64,000 nt of DNA, taken from Sphingomonadaceae bacterium. GTDB taxonomy: Bacteria; Pseudomonadota; Alphaproteobacteria; Sphingomonadales; Sphingomonadaceae. Position numbers and translations under genes: made by a program. This document shows positions 17,457 through 26,123 of this stretch, piece by piece. Positions within the stretch are counted from its first letter, which is position 1; the number at the start of each line of letters is the position of its first letter. The notes beneath the pieces were generated by a model. The model saw only the letters and a list, made by a program, of their open reading frames with translations. It was not told the DNA's origin and did not search any database. The DNA is taken from contig JAFAZF010000063.1 in NCBI GenBank assembly GCA_019239915.1, positions 1 to 64,000 on the forward strand. Direction: 5' to 3'.

Positions 17457-18662
17457 ATGGCGCAGCAGGTTACCACCGTTCCCGATAACGTCCCGTCGGA
17501 ACTCGTGGTCGATTTCGACTTCTTCGCGCTCGCGGACAAGGCCGAGGACATCCAGAGCGCATGGGCCGAGCTACACAAGGGACCGGACATCGTCTGGACC
17601 CCGCATTATGGCGGCTATTGGATCGCGACCCGCGCCGCCGACATCGACGTGATGCAGCTCGACCACGAGCATTTCAGCCACAATCATTTCGACGTTCCGA
17701 TCAATCCCAATGGCGTGAAGTCGGTCCCGCTGTCTATGGATCCGCCGGAGCACACGCCCTATCGCAGGCTGCTGATGACGGCGTTCACGCCGCAGAAGGT
17801 GCGCGCCTATTCGGATGTGGCGCGCAATACCGCGCACCAGCTCGTCCAGACGCTGAAGCCGCGTGGCGAATGCGAGTTCATCGACGAATTCGCCAAGGTG
17901 CTGCCGATCAACGTCTTCCTGTCGATGATGGGCCTGCCCCTCACCGATCGCGATTGGCTGTTGCCGCGCGCCGAGATCGCCGTGCGCAGCGCCGACGTTG
18001 TGCTCAAAACTAAGAACCAGCAGGAGCTGATCGGCTACCTGATGGGCCACATCAAGGCGCGCGAAGAGACACCGAGCGAGGACCTGCTCAGCACGATTGT
18101 CCATGGCGAGATCGAGGGCCGGGCGATGACTCCCCCGGAGATCATGGCGATGTCTCTGCTCGTGCTGGTCGGCGGGCTCGATACGGTCGCGTCGCAACTC
18201 GGCTTCGTCGCGCAATTCCTGGCGCGCAATGCCGAGCATCGCCGCGAACTCGTCGACAACCCAAAGCTGATCCCCGTCGCCTGCGAGGAGTTCCTGCGCC
18301 GCTTCGGCCTGCCGAACACCGCGCGCGAGCTGACGATGGACTACGAGTATAAAGGCTTGCAGTTCAAGAAAGGCGACATGATCCAGATGCCGAAGTGCCT
18401 TTACGGCCTCGACGACCGGATCAATGACAATCCGTTCGAAGTCGATTTCCACCGCAAGCCGTCGCAGATCAAGCATGCCGCTTTCGGAGCAGGGCCGCAT
18501 ATCTGCCCCGGCAATGTGCTGGCACGGCGCGAGCTGATCGTCTTTCTCGAGGAGTGGTTGCCGGAGATTCCGGACTTCGAGATCGATCCCGAACGGCCGA
18601 CGGTGTTCGCCGCCGGAAGCGTCAACGGAGTCGAGAAGCTCTACCTGCGCTGGAACGTCTGA
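17457..18662 (+). CDS. Cytochrome P450, CYP101 (P450cam)-like
   Basis: 401 aa soluble P450. The I-helix reads LVLVGGLDTVASQLGF with the acid-Thr pair DT, as in P450cam. The K-helix ExxR is in CEEFLRRFG, followed by DYEYKGLQFKKGD, and the haem loop is FGAGPHICPGN with the Cys ligand. The whole C-terminal half follows the P450cam pattern (AEHRRELVDNP...LPEIPDFEID...VSGV-like ending VNGVEKLYLRW). CYP101-type enzymes hydroxylate terpenoids and norisoprenoids and need a 2Fe-2S ferredoxin and its reductase, neither of which is in the window. RBS GAGGAGTGATGTC before the ATG. Divergent from a dehydrogenase pair. Substrate likely terpenoid- or steroid-like (inference). Confidence 0.88.
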   Translation: MAQQVTTVPDNVPSELVVDFDFFALADKAEDIQSAWAELHKGPDIVWTPHYGGYWIATRAADIDVMQLDHEHFSHNHFDVPINPNGVKSVPLSMDPPEHTPYRRLLMTAFTPQKVRAYSDVARNTAHQLVQTLKPRGECEFIDEFAKVLPINVFLSMMGLPLTDRDWLLPRAEIAVRSADVVLKTKNQQELIGYLMGHIKAREETPSEDLLSTIVHGEIEGRAMTPPEIMAMSLLVLVGGLDTVASQLGFVAQFLARNAEHRRELVDNPKLIPVACEEFLRRFGLPNTARELTMDYEYKGLQFKKGDMIQMPKCLYGLDDRINDNPFEVDFHRKPSQIKHAAFGAGPHICPGNVLARRELIVFLEEWLPEIPDFEIDPERPTVFAAGSVNGVEKLYLRWNV

Positions 18663-18879
18663 GATCGTCCGCAGGCGCAAGTGCCATCGGCACATGAAGG
18701 TGGCGGAGCGATCCGTCAGCTTGCGCTTGACTGCATCGGCGAATTGCCATCAGTCGCGCGGCGTCCGATCGTGACGCGTGCTCGCGCGGTCGGCCGGCGC
18801 TCCGCGCAACGGACCTGACGCGCGGCCGCGCGCGGGTGTTCGACGTCGCAAGAAAGAGGTTCATACCGAGGATGCACGG

Positions 18880-19923
18880 ATGAGCGAGACGGCAAGCCTG
18901 CTGGCCGACGCGGCGACGCGGCTTTTCGAGGAGCATCTCGACGAAGACGCGATCCGGCGGGCGGCGAAGGGGGCGTGGCTGGTCGACGCCTGGACCGCGA
19001 TCGAAGCGATGGGCCTGCCGCTGGCGCTGCTTTCGGAGGATCGTGGCGGCTTCGGCGTGGATCCAAGCGAAGCGCTGGCGCTGCTGCGCGTGGCCGGCTT
19101 CTACGGCTGTCCGCTGCCGGTTGGCGAGACGATGCTCGCCAATCGCGTGCTCGCCAACGCAGGGCTTCCGCTGAGCGACGGCGCCGCCGCGATCGTCCCC
19201 GCAGGCGCCGGTGCCGCGCTGAGCCGCGAGGGCAATCGTTGGCGCCTTGCCGGCACCGCTGCACGCGTGCCGTGGAGCGAGACGATCGGAACGCTGCTCG
19301 TGGAAACAGCGGGCCCCGAAGGCCGGCATGTCGTGCGTTTGGCGAAAGGCCAATGGCGGACTACCGAGACGGCCGCGAACGTCGCCGGGCATCGTCGCGA
19401 TACGATCGCGTTCGATGGCGTCGTCGACGCCGTTTCGCCGTTCAATCGCGACCTGCTGCTGGGCTCCGCCGCGCTCGGCACGATTCTCATCGCGGGCGCG
19501 CTCGATCGCGTGCTGGAATTGACCGTCGACCATGTCAACGAACGCGTCCAGTTCGGCCGCGCGCTCGCGAAGTTTCAAGCGGTGCAGCACGAATGCGCCG
19601 AGATCGCCGGCGAAGTTGCCGCCGCTGGCGCCGCTGCCGACATCGCCGCCGACGGCCTCGGACGTCCAGCCGACGCGGCGCGGCTCGCGATCGCCTCGGC
19701 CAAGCTTCGCGCCGGGGAGGCGGTCGGTCGCGCCGTCGGCTTCGCGCACCAGCTCCACGGCGCGATCGGGTTCACCGCCGAGCATCGCCTCCACCTGTTC
19801 ACCACCGCGCTCTGGGCATGGCGGGAGGAGCATCGCGGCCATGGCTATTGGGCGAAGCTGATCGGTGACGCCGCACTCGCGGCCGGACCCGACGGTTTCT
19901 GGCCGCTGGTGACGGAGGCCTGA
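18880..19923 (+). CDS. Acyl-CoA dehydrogenase, short subunit of a third pair
   Basis: 347 aa. Conserved pieces are MGLPLALLSEDRGGFGVD near residue 45, VNERVQFGRALAKFQAVQHECAE, and HQLHGAIGFTAEHRLHLF. The middle domain is degenerate compared with homomeric enzymes. ATG 18880 (MSETASLL) is chosen with GAGG in ACCGAGGATGCACGG upstream; the reading extending to 18778 has no family similarity. The long-subunit gene starts 1 bp after its stop. A 217-bp gap separates it from the P450 gene, in which I see no gene. Expected to form a heteromer with the next product. Confidence 0.84.
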   Translation: MSETASLLADAATRLFEEHLDEDAIRRAAKGAWLVDAWTAIEAMGLPLALLSEDRGGFGVDPSEALALLRVAGFYGCPLPVGETMLANRVLANAGLPLSDGAAAIVPAGAGAALSREGNRWRLAGTAARVPWSETIGTLLVETAGPEGRHVVRLAKGQWRTTETAANVAGHRRDTIAFDGVVDAVSPFNRDLLLGSAALGTILIAGALDRVLELTVDHVNERVQFGRALAKFQAVQHECAEIAGEVAAAGAAADIAADGLGRPADAARLAIASAKLRAGEAVGRAVGFAHQLHGAIGFTAEHRLHLFTTALWAWREEHRGHGYWAKLIGDAALAAGPDGFWPLVTEA

Positions 19924-19924
19924 G

Positions 19925-21076
19925 ATGGAGCGCTTCACTTTCCCGAGCCCGCCGCCATCGCCGGCCGCCGAGGCGCTCCGTGCCGAAGTGCGCGCTTTCC
20001 TCGCCGGGGCGCTGGCGAACCGAACGCCGCTCGAGCGCTCCGAAAGCTGGAACGGCTTCGATCGCGATTTCTCGCGCAAGATGGGCGCGCGCGGCTGGCT
20101 CGGCATGACCTGGCCGAAGCGCTACGGCGGCCATGAACGCTCCGCCTTCGAACGCTATGTCATCGTGGAGGAGACGCTCGCCGCCGGCGCACCCGTCCTC
20201 GCGCACTGGATCGGCGATCGCCAGTCGGGTCCGACGCTGCTCAAGTTCGGCACCGAGGAGCAGAAACAGACCGTGCTGCCGCGTATCGCCGCCGGCGAAG
20301 CGGTGTTCTGCATCGGCATGAGCGAACCCGATTCCGGGTCCGATCTCGCCGCGACGCGCACCAAGGCGGCGCGCGTCGATGAAGGTTGGCGGATCACCGG
20401 GACCAAGATCTGGACGACCAACGCCCACCGCTCCAATTACATGATCCTGTTCTGCCGGACGAGCGGCACCCCCGCCGACCGCCACGCCGGCACCAGCCAG
20501 CTGCTGATCGATCTCGAGAACACGCCCGGCATGACGGTCCGCCCGATCATCGATCTCGCCGGGCAGCACCATTTCAACGAGGTGCATTTCGAGGATGCGC
20601 TCGTCCCGGCCGGCGCCCTCATCGGCACCGAGGGCGAAGGCTGGCATCAGGTGATGAGCGAACTAGCGTTCGAACGTTCGGGGCCGGAGCGCTTTCTCTC
20701 TTCGATCCAGCTCATCGTCGAGCTCATCCGCGCGTTGCAAGAAAGCGAGAGCGACGCCGCGCGGCTGGCGATCGGCCGGCTCACCGCGCATTTGATCGTG
20801 CTGCGCCGGCTGTCGCGCGGCGTCGCGGCGATGCTGGAGGCGGGCGCGAACCCGTCCTTGCACGCTGCGATCGTCAAGGACGTCGGGTCGATCTTCGAGC
20901 AGTCGGTGCCGGAGATCGCGCGAACGCTTGTCGAAGCGGAGCCCGACAAGGCCTCGACCAGCGACTTCAACGCAGTTCTCGCCAACATCCTGCTGAACGC
21001 GCCGAGCTGGTCGTTGCGCGGCGGGACGCGGGAGATCCTGCGCGGCATCATCGCGCGTGGGCTCGGCCTGCGCTAG
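19925..21076 (+). CDS. Acyl-CoA dehydrogenase, long subunit of the third pair
   Basis: 383 aa. It contains LGMTWPKRYGGHERS, FCIGMSEPDSGSDLAATRTKA, WRITGTKIWTTNAHRSNY, the Glu-containing segment SELAFERSGPERFL, and the C-terminal RGGTREILRGIIARGLGLR. Complete FAD-binding and substrate-site motifs make it the likely catalytic subunit of a pair with 18880-19923. Part of the rightward group P450, dehydrogenase pair, enoyl-CoA hydratase, acyl-CoA ligase, which together would oxidise, activate, dehydrogenate and hydrate one intermediate. The following hydratase gene starts 22 bp downstream. Confidence 0.88.
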   Translation: MERFTFPSPPPSPAAEALRAEVRAFLAGALANRTPLERSESWNGFDRDFSRKMGARGWLGMTWPKRYGGHERSAFERYVIVEETLAAGAPVLAHWIGDRQSGPTLLKFGTEEQKQTVLPRIAAGEAVFCIGMSEPDSGSDLAATRTKAARVDEGWRITGTKIWTTNAHRSNYMILFCRTSGTPADRHAGTSQLLIDLENTPGMTVRPIIDLAGQHHFNEVHFEDALVPAGALIGTEGEGWHQVMSELAFERSGPERFLSSIQLIVELIRALQESESDAARLAIGRLTAHLIVLRRLSRGVAAMLEAGANPSLHAAIVKDVGSIFEQSVPEIARTLVEAEPDKASTSDFNAVLANILLNAPSWSLRGGTREILRGIIARGLGLR

Positions 21077-21098
21077 GCGGATAGGAAGGAAAAAACAC

Positions 21099-22004
21099 AT
21101 GTACGAGACGATCGACTACAAGGTCGAAGACCGCATCCTGACGATCACGCTGAACCGCCCCGACCGGCTCAACGCGTTCAACAATGCGATGTGCGAGGAG
21201 CTGATCGCGGCGTTCGATCGCGCCGATGCCGACGACGGTGTCGCCGCGATCGTCATGACCGGAGCCGGCCGCGCCTTCTGCGCCGGCGCCGACCTCGAGG
21301 CTGGCGCCGCGACCTTCGACTATGACAATCGCGCCGACCGTCCGAACGACCTCGGCTCGCCGGTGCGCGCCGACGGCAGCGTCGACTATGCGCATCCCAG
21401 CGTGCGCGACAATGGCGGCCGCACCTCGATGCGCATCTTCGAGAGCCTGAAACCGGTGATCGGCGTGATCAACGGCCCCGCAGTCGGCATCGGCGTCACG
21501 ATGACGCTGCCGATGGACGTGCGCATCGCCGCGGATACGGCGCGGTTCGGCTTCGTCTTCACCCGCCGCGGCATCGTGCCGGAGGCGGCGTCCTCCTGGT
21601 TCCTGCCGCGTGTCGTCGGGATCAGCCAGGCGCTCGAGTGGACGATGACCGGCCGGCTCTTCCCCGCCACGGAAGCATTGGCGGGCGGGCTCGTCCGCTC
21701 GATCCATCCTGCCGACACGCTGCTTGAGGCGGGCTATGCGTTGGCGCGCGAGATCGTCGACAACGCCTCGCCGGTTTCGGTCTCGCTGACGCGGCAGATG
21801 ATGTGGCGCGGCCTTACCCAGGCGCATCCGATGGAAGCGCATCGGCTCGACAGCAAGCTCGTCTATGCGCGTGGCCGCTCGAGCGATGCCAAGGAGGGCG
21901 TGATGAGCTTCCTCGAGAAGCGATCGCCACAATATGCGGGCAAGGTCAGCCAGGACATGCCGGAGATCTTTCCCTGGTGGGCGGAGCTGCCGTTCGGCGG
22001 ATGA
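21099..22004 (+). CDS. Enoyl-CoA hydratase/isomerase family protein
   Basis: 301 aa crotonase-fold protein. It opens MYETIDYKVEDRILTITLNRPDRLNAF, then GAGRAFCAGADLEAG with the first oxyanion-hole loop, and NGPAVGIGVTMTLPMDVRIAAD with the second. GFVFTRRGIVPEAASSWFLPR follows, with one Glu (in PEAAS) at a crotonase acid/base position. It has an insertion of about 40 residues after the GADLEAG loop (AATFDYDNRADRPNDLGSP onward), which is common in a subgroup of long hydratases. The start ATG 21099 has GGAAGGA upstream. Hydrates or isomerises the enoyl-CoA made by the adjacent dehydrogenase pair (inference). Confidence 0.86.
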   Translation: MYETIDYKVEDRILTITLNRPDRLNAFNNAMCEELIAAFDRADADDGVAAIVMTGAGRAFCAGADLEAGAATFDYDNRADRPNDLGSPVRADGSVDYAHPSVRDNGGRTSMRIFESLKPVIGVINGPAVGIGVTMTLPMDVRIAADTARFGFVFTRRGIVPEAASSWFLPRVVGISQALEWTMTGRLFPATEALAGGLVRSIHPADTLLEAGYALAREIVDNASPVSVSLTRQMMWRGLTQAHPMEAHRLDSKLVYARGRSSDAKEGVMSFLEKRSPQYAGKVSQDMPEIFPWWAELPFGG

Positions 22005-22089
22005 CGGACTGCCGGATGCCCGCGCAGACTTGGTCATCGCCCCTTACCCGGAGGCGCAATCGACCGCCCGCGATGATTGGAATGGATGG

Positions 22090-23592
22090 ATGATGACCGA
22101 GATCAGGCGGCTTCCCGACGCGCTTCGCGTTCGTGCACAGCATCAGCGGGACGAGATCGCGCATGATGATGGCCGTCGCGCGCTCAGCTTCGCGGCGTGG
22201 AACGACGCGGCGGACGCGCTCGGTGGCGGCCTCGCCGCGCGCGGATTGCGCCCCGGCGACCGCGTGCTTCTGCCGATCAGCAATGCCTATGCCGTCGAGA
22301 TGCTGATCGCGGTGCAGGGCGTGCTGCGCGCCGGCGGCATCGCATGCCCGGTCAACCCGCGGCTCATGCCGGACGAGATGGCCGCCTATGCCCGCCTGAT
22401 CGAACCGGCGATGACGATCACCGACATTCCCGATCGGATGGCCGATGCGGGCGCCGGCACGGTTTTCGCGGTCGACGCCATGCCGAGCGATCCCGCCGCG
22501 CTTCCCGATCAGGCGGCGCTCGACATGACGGCCGATGCGATCATCCTGCAGACCTCCGGCACCACCGGCGGCAAGCTCAAGGGCGTCGTCATCGCCCATC
22601 CCGACCTGCTCGGCAGCACCGACGGCATCAGCCGCCAGGCCTCGCGATCGATGGCGCATGCGCTGCCGCTGACCGGATCGGGCGGCGCGATGGCGGCCGG
22701 GCTGCAGCCGATCCGCTCGGGCGCCACGGTCTACACGATGCGCAAGTTCGATCCCGAGGGCTTCCTCCAGCTCGTCGCCGAGAAGAAGCCCGACACGATC
22801 TTCCTCGTGCCCGCGATGCTGCGGCTGATCCTCGATCTGCCCAACGTCGCCGACTACAATCTCACCGGCACGAAGTGGCTGATCACCGGCTCCGCGCCGT
22901 TGCCGCACGACACGGTCGTGCGCGCGCTCGCGTTGTGGCCGCACATGCGCATGCGCAACAGCTACGCCATGTCCGAAGGCGGCGCCGCGCTCTCGACGAC
23001 GACGCGCGAGCAGCTCGTCAAGCCGGGCTGTGTCGGCAAGATGGCGGACACGCTCGAACTGCGCGACGAGGAAGGCAAGCCGGTGTCGCAAGGCCAGACC
23101 GGCGAGATTTACGGGCGGCAGGGCAAGCCGCGGCGCTACTGGCGCGACGAAGAGGCGACGCAGGCCTCGTTCGTCGGCGAATGGACCCGCTCCGGCGACC
23201 TCGGCTATGTCGACGCGGACGGCGATCTCATCCTCTGTGGCCGCTCGAAGGAGCTGATCATTCGCGGCGGCTACAACATCACGCCGCTGGAGATCGAGAC
23301 GGTGCTGCACGATCATCCGGCGGTGAAGGACGCGGCGGTGGTCGGCATCGGCCACGAGGTTCTCGGCGAGGACGTGGCGGCAGCGGTTGCGCTAGCGACC
23401 GGCGCGCAGGCGAGTCCGGAGGAGCTCGAGGCCTGGTGCCGCGCACGCTTGGCCGACAACAAGGTGCCGCGCACCATCCTCATCCTCGACGAACTGCCGC
23501 TCAACCCCAACGGCAAATTCCTCAAGCGCGAGCTTAAGCCGCTGCTCGAGGAGGCCGCCGCCGCGCGCAAGGTAGCGGCAACGGCGCGCTGA
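22090..23592 (+). CDS. AMP-dependent acyl-CoA synthetase/ligase
   Basis: About 500 aa. ANL-superfamily motifs are IILQTSGTTGGKLKGVV (P-loop), WLITGSAPLPHD, the A5 region NSYAMSEGG, TRSGDLGYVDADGD, IIRGGYNITPLEIE, and LPLNPNGKFLKREL with the catalytic Lys. Two adjacent ATGs (22090, 22093) could start it; no strong Shine-Dalgarno sequence is seen, and upstream in-frame residues look random. It closes the rightward catabolic group beginning with the P450. Forms an acyl-CoA from a carboxylate intermediate; which one is unknown. Confidence 0.85.
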   Translation: MMTEIRRLPDALRVRAQHQRDEIAHDDGRRALSFAAWNDAADALGGGLAARGLRPGDRVLLPISNAYAVEMLIAVQGVLRAGGIACPVNPRLMPDEMAAYARLIEPAMTITDIPDRMADAGAGTVFAVDAMPSDPAALPDQAALDMTADAIILQTSGTTGGKLKGVVIAHPDLLGSTDGISRQASRSMAHALPLTGSGGAMAAGLQPIRSGATVYTMRKFDPEGFLQLVAEKKPDTIFLVPAMLRLILDLPNVADYNLTGTKWLITGSAPLPHDTVVRALALWPHMRMRNSYAMSEGGAALSTTTREQLVKPGCVGKMADTLELRDEEGKPVSQGQTGEIYGRQGKPRRYWRDEEATQASFVGEWTRSGDLGYVDADGDLILCGRSKELIIRGGYNITPLEIETVLHDHPAVKDAAVVGIGHEVLGEDVAAAVALATGAQASPEELEAWCRARLADNKVPRTILILDELPLNPNGKFLKRELKPLLEEAAAARKVAATAR

Positions 23593-23622
23593 AGGTCCGG
23601 GCCGCCGATCGCGAGTAGTAAC

Positions 23623-24441
23623 CTACTCGCCGGTGAAGACGGGGCGGTCCTTGCTCGCGAACAGCTTCACCGCCGCGAGATTGTCCTTGGTGCGTGCGGT
23701 GCGCATCACCGCGACGGCTTCCGCCTCGAAGATCGTGTTGAGGTCGGATCGAAGCCCGTCGTTGATCAGTGCCTTGATCTCGCCCAGCGCGAGCGTCGCG
23801 CCGTTGGCGTAGCTCAGCGCCACCTCCTTCGCGCGCTCGGCGAAGCAGTCGTCGGCCACCACCTCGGAGATCAGCCCCCAGTCGAGCGCCGTCTTGGCGT
23901 CGACCTTCTCGGCGCCCAGCAGCATGCGGCGCGCCCGTGTCGTCCCGATCGCGCGCGGCAGGAGCCAGGTGAGCCCGGAATCCGGCGCGGAGGCGAGGTT
24001 GCGGAACGGCGCCTGAAACCAGGCGCTTTCGGCGGCGACGATGTAGTCGCCGGTCATCGCCACGCCTAGGCCGATGCCGAGCGCGAGGCCGTTCACCGCC
24101 GAGATCACGGGGATCGGGAGAGTGTGAAGCCGGCGCAGCATGGGATGGTAATGGGTTTCGAGCCCGTTCACGACCTCGAGCGTGCGCTTGCCCTCGCGCG
24201 CCGCCTCGCGCCGCGACATGAGGTTGACGCCCGCCGAGAAGGCCCTGCCTTCGCCGGTGAGCATCAGCCCGCGGCAACGCCGGCGCGGCTTCACCACCTC
24301 GTTGAGCGCAAGAAGCATGTCCGTCGCCATCGCCTCGCCGATCGCGTTCAGCGACTGCGGCGCGTTCAGCTTCAATATGCCGAGCGGGCCTTCAAACGTC
24401 AGGCGGACATTGTCGTAGTCGATCGTCTCGTCGGTCATCAT
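23623..24441 (-). CDS. Enoyl-CoA hydratase/isomerase family protein
   Basis: 272 aa from ATG 24441, which has GCAGGAGACC directly upstream; a longer reading to 24483 lacks this. Crotonase motifs: [27 protein letters not shown] for the first oxyanion loop, [25 protein letters not shown], and [18 protein letters not shown], where the usual catalytic Glu pair is not intact (Asp in PDSG). This suggests an isomerase or hydrolase-type crotonase rather than a standard hydratase. Convergent with the acyl-CoA ligase and divergent from the MaoC gene at 24516. Confidence 0.82.
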   Translation of the reverse strand: MMTDETIDYDNVRLTFEGPLGILKLNAPQSLNAIGEAMATDMLLALNEVVKPRRRCRGLMLTGEGRAFSAGVNLMSRREAAREGKRTLEVVNGLETHYHPMLRRLHTLPIPVISAVNGLALGIGLGVAMTGDYIVAAESAWFQAPFRNLASAPDSGLTWLLPRAIGTTRARRMLLGAEKVDAKTALDWGLISEVVADDCFAERAKEVALSYANGATLALGEIKALINDGLRSDLNTIFEAEAVAVMRTARTKDNLAAVKLFASKDRPVFTGE

Positions 24442-24515
24442 GGTCTCCTGCGCGGTCCTTTTCCGTATCCTGCGGCTCGGCACAAGACTATGACGCGCGG
24501 CCGGAGGATGCCGCG

Positions 24516-24968
24516 ATGACGGGCCGACATTTCGACGAATGGCAGATCGGCGACCGTATCGAGCATCCGATCCGCCGCACCGTCACTGAAACCGACAATC
24601 TTCTCTTCACCACGATGACGCACAATCCGCAGCCGCTTCACCTCGATATCGAGGCGGCGAAGGCAAGCGAGTTCGGCCAGCTCCTCGTCAACGGCACCTT
24701 CACTTTCGCGCTGATGATCGGGCTGACGGTGGCGGAGACGACGCTCGGCACGCTGATCGCCAACCTTGGCTATGATCAACTGATGATGCCGAAGCCGGTC
24801 TTCATCGGGGACACGATGCGCGCGCTCTCGGAGGTGGTCGCGCTCAAGGAAAGCCGCTCGCGTCCGACAGCAGGCATCGTCACTTTCAGGCATGAACTTG
24901 TCAACCAGCGCGACGAGGTCGTCTGCCGCTGCACGCGCACGGCCTTGCTCAAGAAAACGGAACGATAG
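24516..24968 (+). CDS. MaoC-like dehydratase (hotdog fold)
   Basis: 150 aa single-hotdog MaoC protein: [20 protein letters not shown], then [20 protein letters not shown]. The hydratase-2 motif has the catalytic His (His42) but Asn37 at the usual Asp position. The NPQPLH form resembles the mesaconyl-CoA/beta-methylmalyl-CoA dehydratase branch of MaoC rather than PhaJ. It also has [15 protein letters not shown], typical of that branch. Probably hydrates an enoyl-CoA, perhaps branched or dicarboxylic. The start has GGAGG upstream (GGCCGGAGGATGCCGCG). Divergent from the crotonase at 24441. Confidence 0.82.
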   Translation: MTGRHFDEWQIGDRIEHPIRRTVTETDNLLFTTMTHNPQPLHLDIEAAKASEFGQLLVNGTFTFALMIGLTVAETTLGTLIANLGYDQLMMPKPVFIGDTMRALSEVVALKESRSRPTAGIVTFRHELVNQRDEVVCRCTRTALLKKTER

Positions 24969-25020
24969 CGGCAACGCCACGGATTGGCTTGCCGCAAACC
25001 GCCAAGGCGCCGGCGCCAGC

Positions 25021-26058
25021 TCAGCGAATAAGCGTCTCGAGCAGACGGGTCGCGGCGTTGGTGCCGCCCTGCCCCTGCGCGACGGTCTTCCCCTCACCGC
25101 GCGCGAGCGCGCTCGCGCGCTCGACGATCATCGCGAAACGGTAGCCGGCGAAGACGATGTGCCAATCCATCGCCTGCGCCTTGCGGCCGGCGGCGCTCTC
25201 CCACGCCGCAATCGTCGCGGGGCCATCGCCGATACCCTCCAACCGAGGCACGCCCGCCGCTTCCGTGATCAAGCGATCGTAGAAGATCCACCAGCCGAGA
25301 TCGGTCTCGGCGCCGCCAAGCGACGCCGTCTCCCAATCGAGCATTCCGACGCACCGCCCGCCGTCCATCAGGATATTGCCCAGCCGCGCATCGCCCCAGG
25401 CGACGCCGTGCGTTGCTGCCGCCGGGCGATGGTCGTCCAACCAGCGGCGCGCGCGCGTCAGCACCGGGTCGGCGGGCACATGCGCCCAGCCGCGGTAGCT
25501 GTCCCACCGCGCCAGCTCCTGCGTGAGGCCGTCATGATCGGCTGCCGGCGGATAAGCGAGAAAGCCGAACAGCGCGGGGTCGAGCGCGTTGAGCCGGGCG
25601 AGCAGCCCGACGCTGTCGTACCACAGCCGTTCGCGCTCCGCCGGCGAGGCCGCGAACAGCACGCCTTCCGAGTGGTAGGCATCAGGCGGTGTTTCGCCCG
25701 CAGCGCGCTCCATCACGAAGAAGGGTGCGCCGATCCACGCCTCGTCAACCTCGAACCGGATAGGCCGCGGCACCGGCAGAGCGGAATGCGCGGAGATCGT
25801 CTCGGCCATCCGGAACTGCCGTTCGACCGATGGGTCTTCATAGACTTGGTGATCGCGGGGCTCGACCCGCAGCACCCAGCTGGCAGTGTCTCCCGCATCG
25901 CCGATCAGCAGCTCGAGAAGATAGGTCTCGCTCGATTGTCCGCCCTTCGGCACCGCGACGTCACGGATCACGATCGGCGCGCGCTCGGGCATCGCCCGGC
26001 TCGCCCAATCCTGCATCCTCCTTGCCAAGCTCGCGAGATCGCGCGCGTGTCTGGTCAT
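25021..26058 (-). CDS. APH-fold phosphotransferase, ACAD10/11- and LvaA-like
   Basis: 345 aa kinase of the aminoglycoside phosphotransferase fold. N-terminal VPKGGQSSETYLLEL corresponds to the nucleotide-binding loop. The Brenner motif is HGVAWGDARLGN (catalytic Asp, then Asn), and the Mg-binding segment is MLDWETASLGGAETDLGWW. Homologous domains in human ACAD10/11 and Pseudomonas LvaA phosphorylate the 4-hydroxy group of 4-hydroxyacyl-CoAs, allowing conversion to 3-hydroxyacyl-CoA. Antibiotic resistance is unlikely in this catabolic setting. Divergent from the lipocalin-like gene at 26124 over 65 bp. Specific role inferred from family and context. Confidence 0.8.
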   Translation of the reverse strand: MTRHARDLASLARRMQDWASRAMPERAPIVIRDVAVPKGGQSSETYLLELLIGDAGDTASWVLRVEPRDHQVYEDPSVERQFRMAETISAHSALPVPRPIRFEVDEAWIGAPFFVMERAAGETPPDAYHSEGVLFAASPAERERLWYDSVGLLARLNALDPALFGFLAYPPAADHDGLTQELARWDSYRGWAHVPADPVLTRARRWLDDHRPAAATHGVAWGDARLGNILMDGGRCVGMLDWETASLGGAETDLGWWIFYDRLITEAAGVPRLEGIGDGPATIAAWESAAGRKAQAMDWHIVFAGYRFAMIVERASALARGEGKTVAQGQGGTNAATRLLETLIR

Positions 26059-26123
26059 ATTGTCTTCGCGGTGAACGCTTATAGAAGCTTAGTGTACAGG
26101 GATAAGCATGGGAGGATGGCGGC

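Noticed and set aside
25021-26058. Aminoglycoside resistance gene
   Set aside because: The APH fold is shared by many kinases; context and the ACAD10/LvaA-like pattern favour a metabolic substrate.
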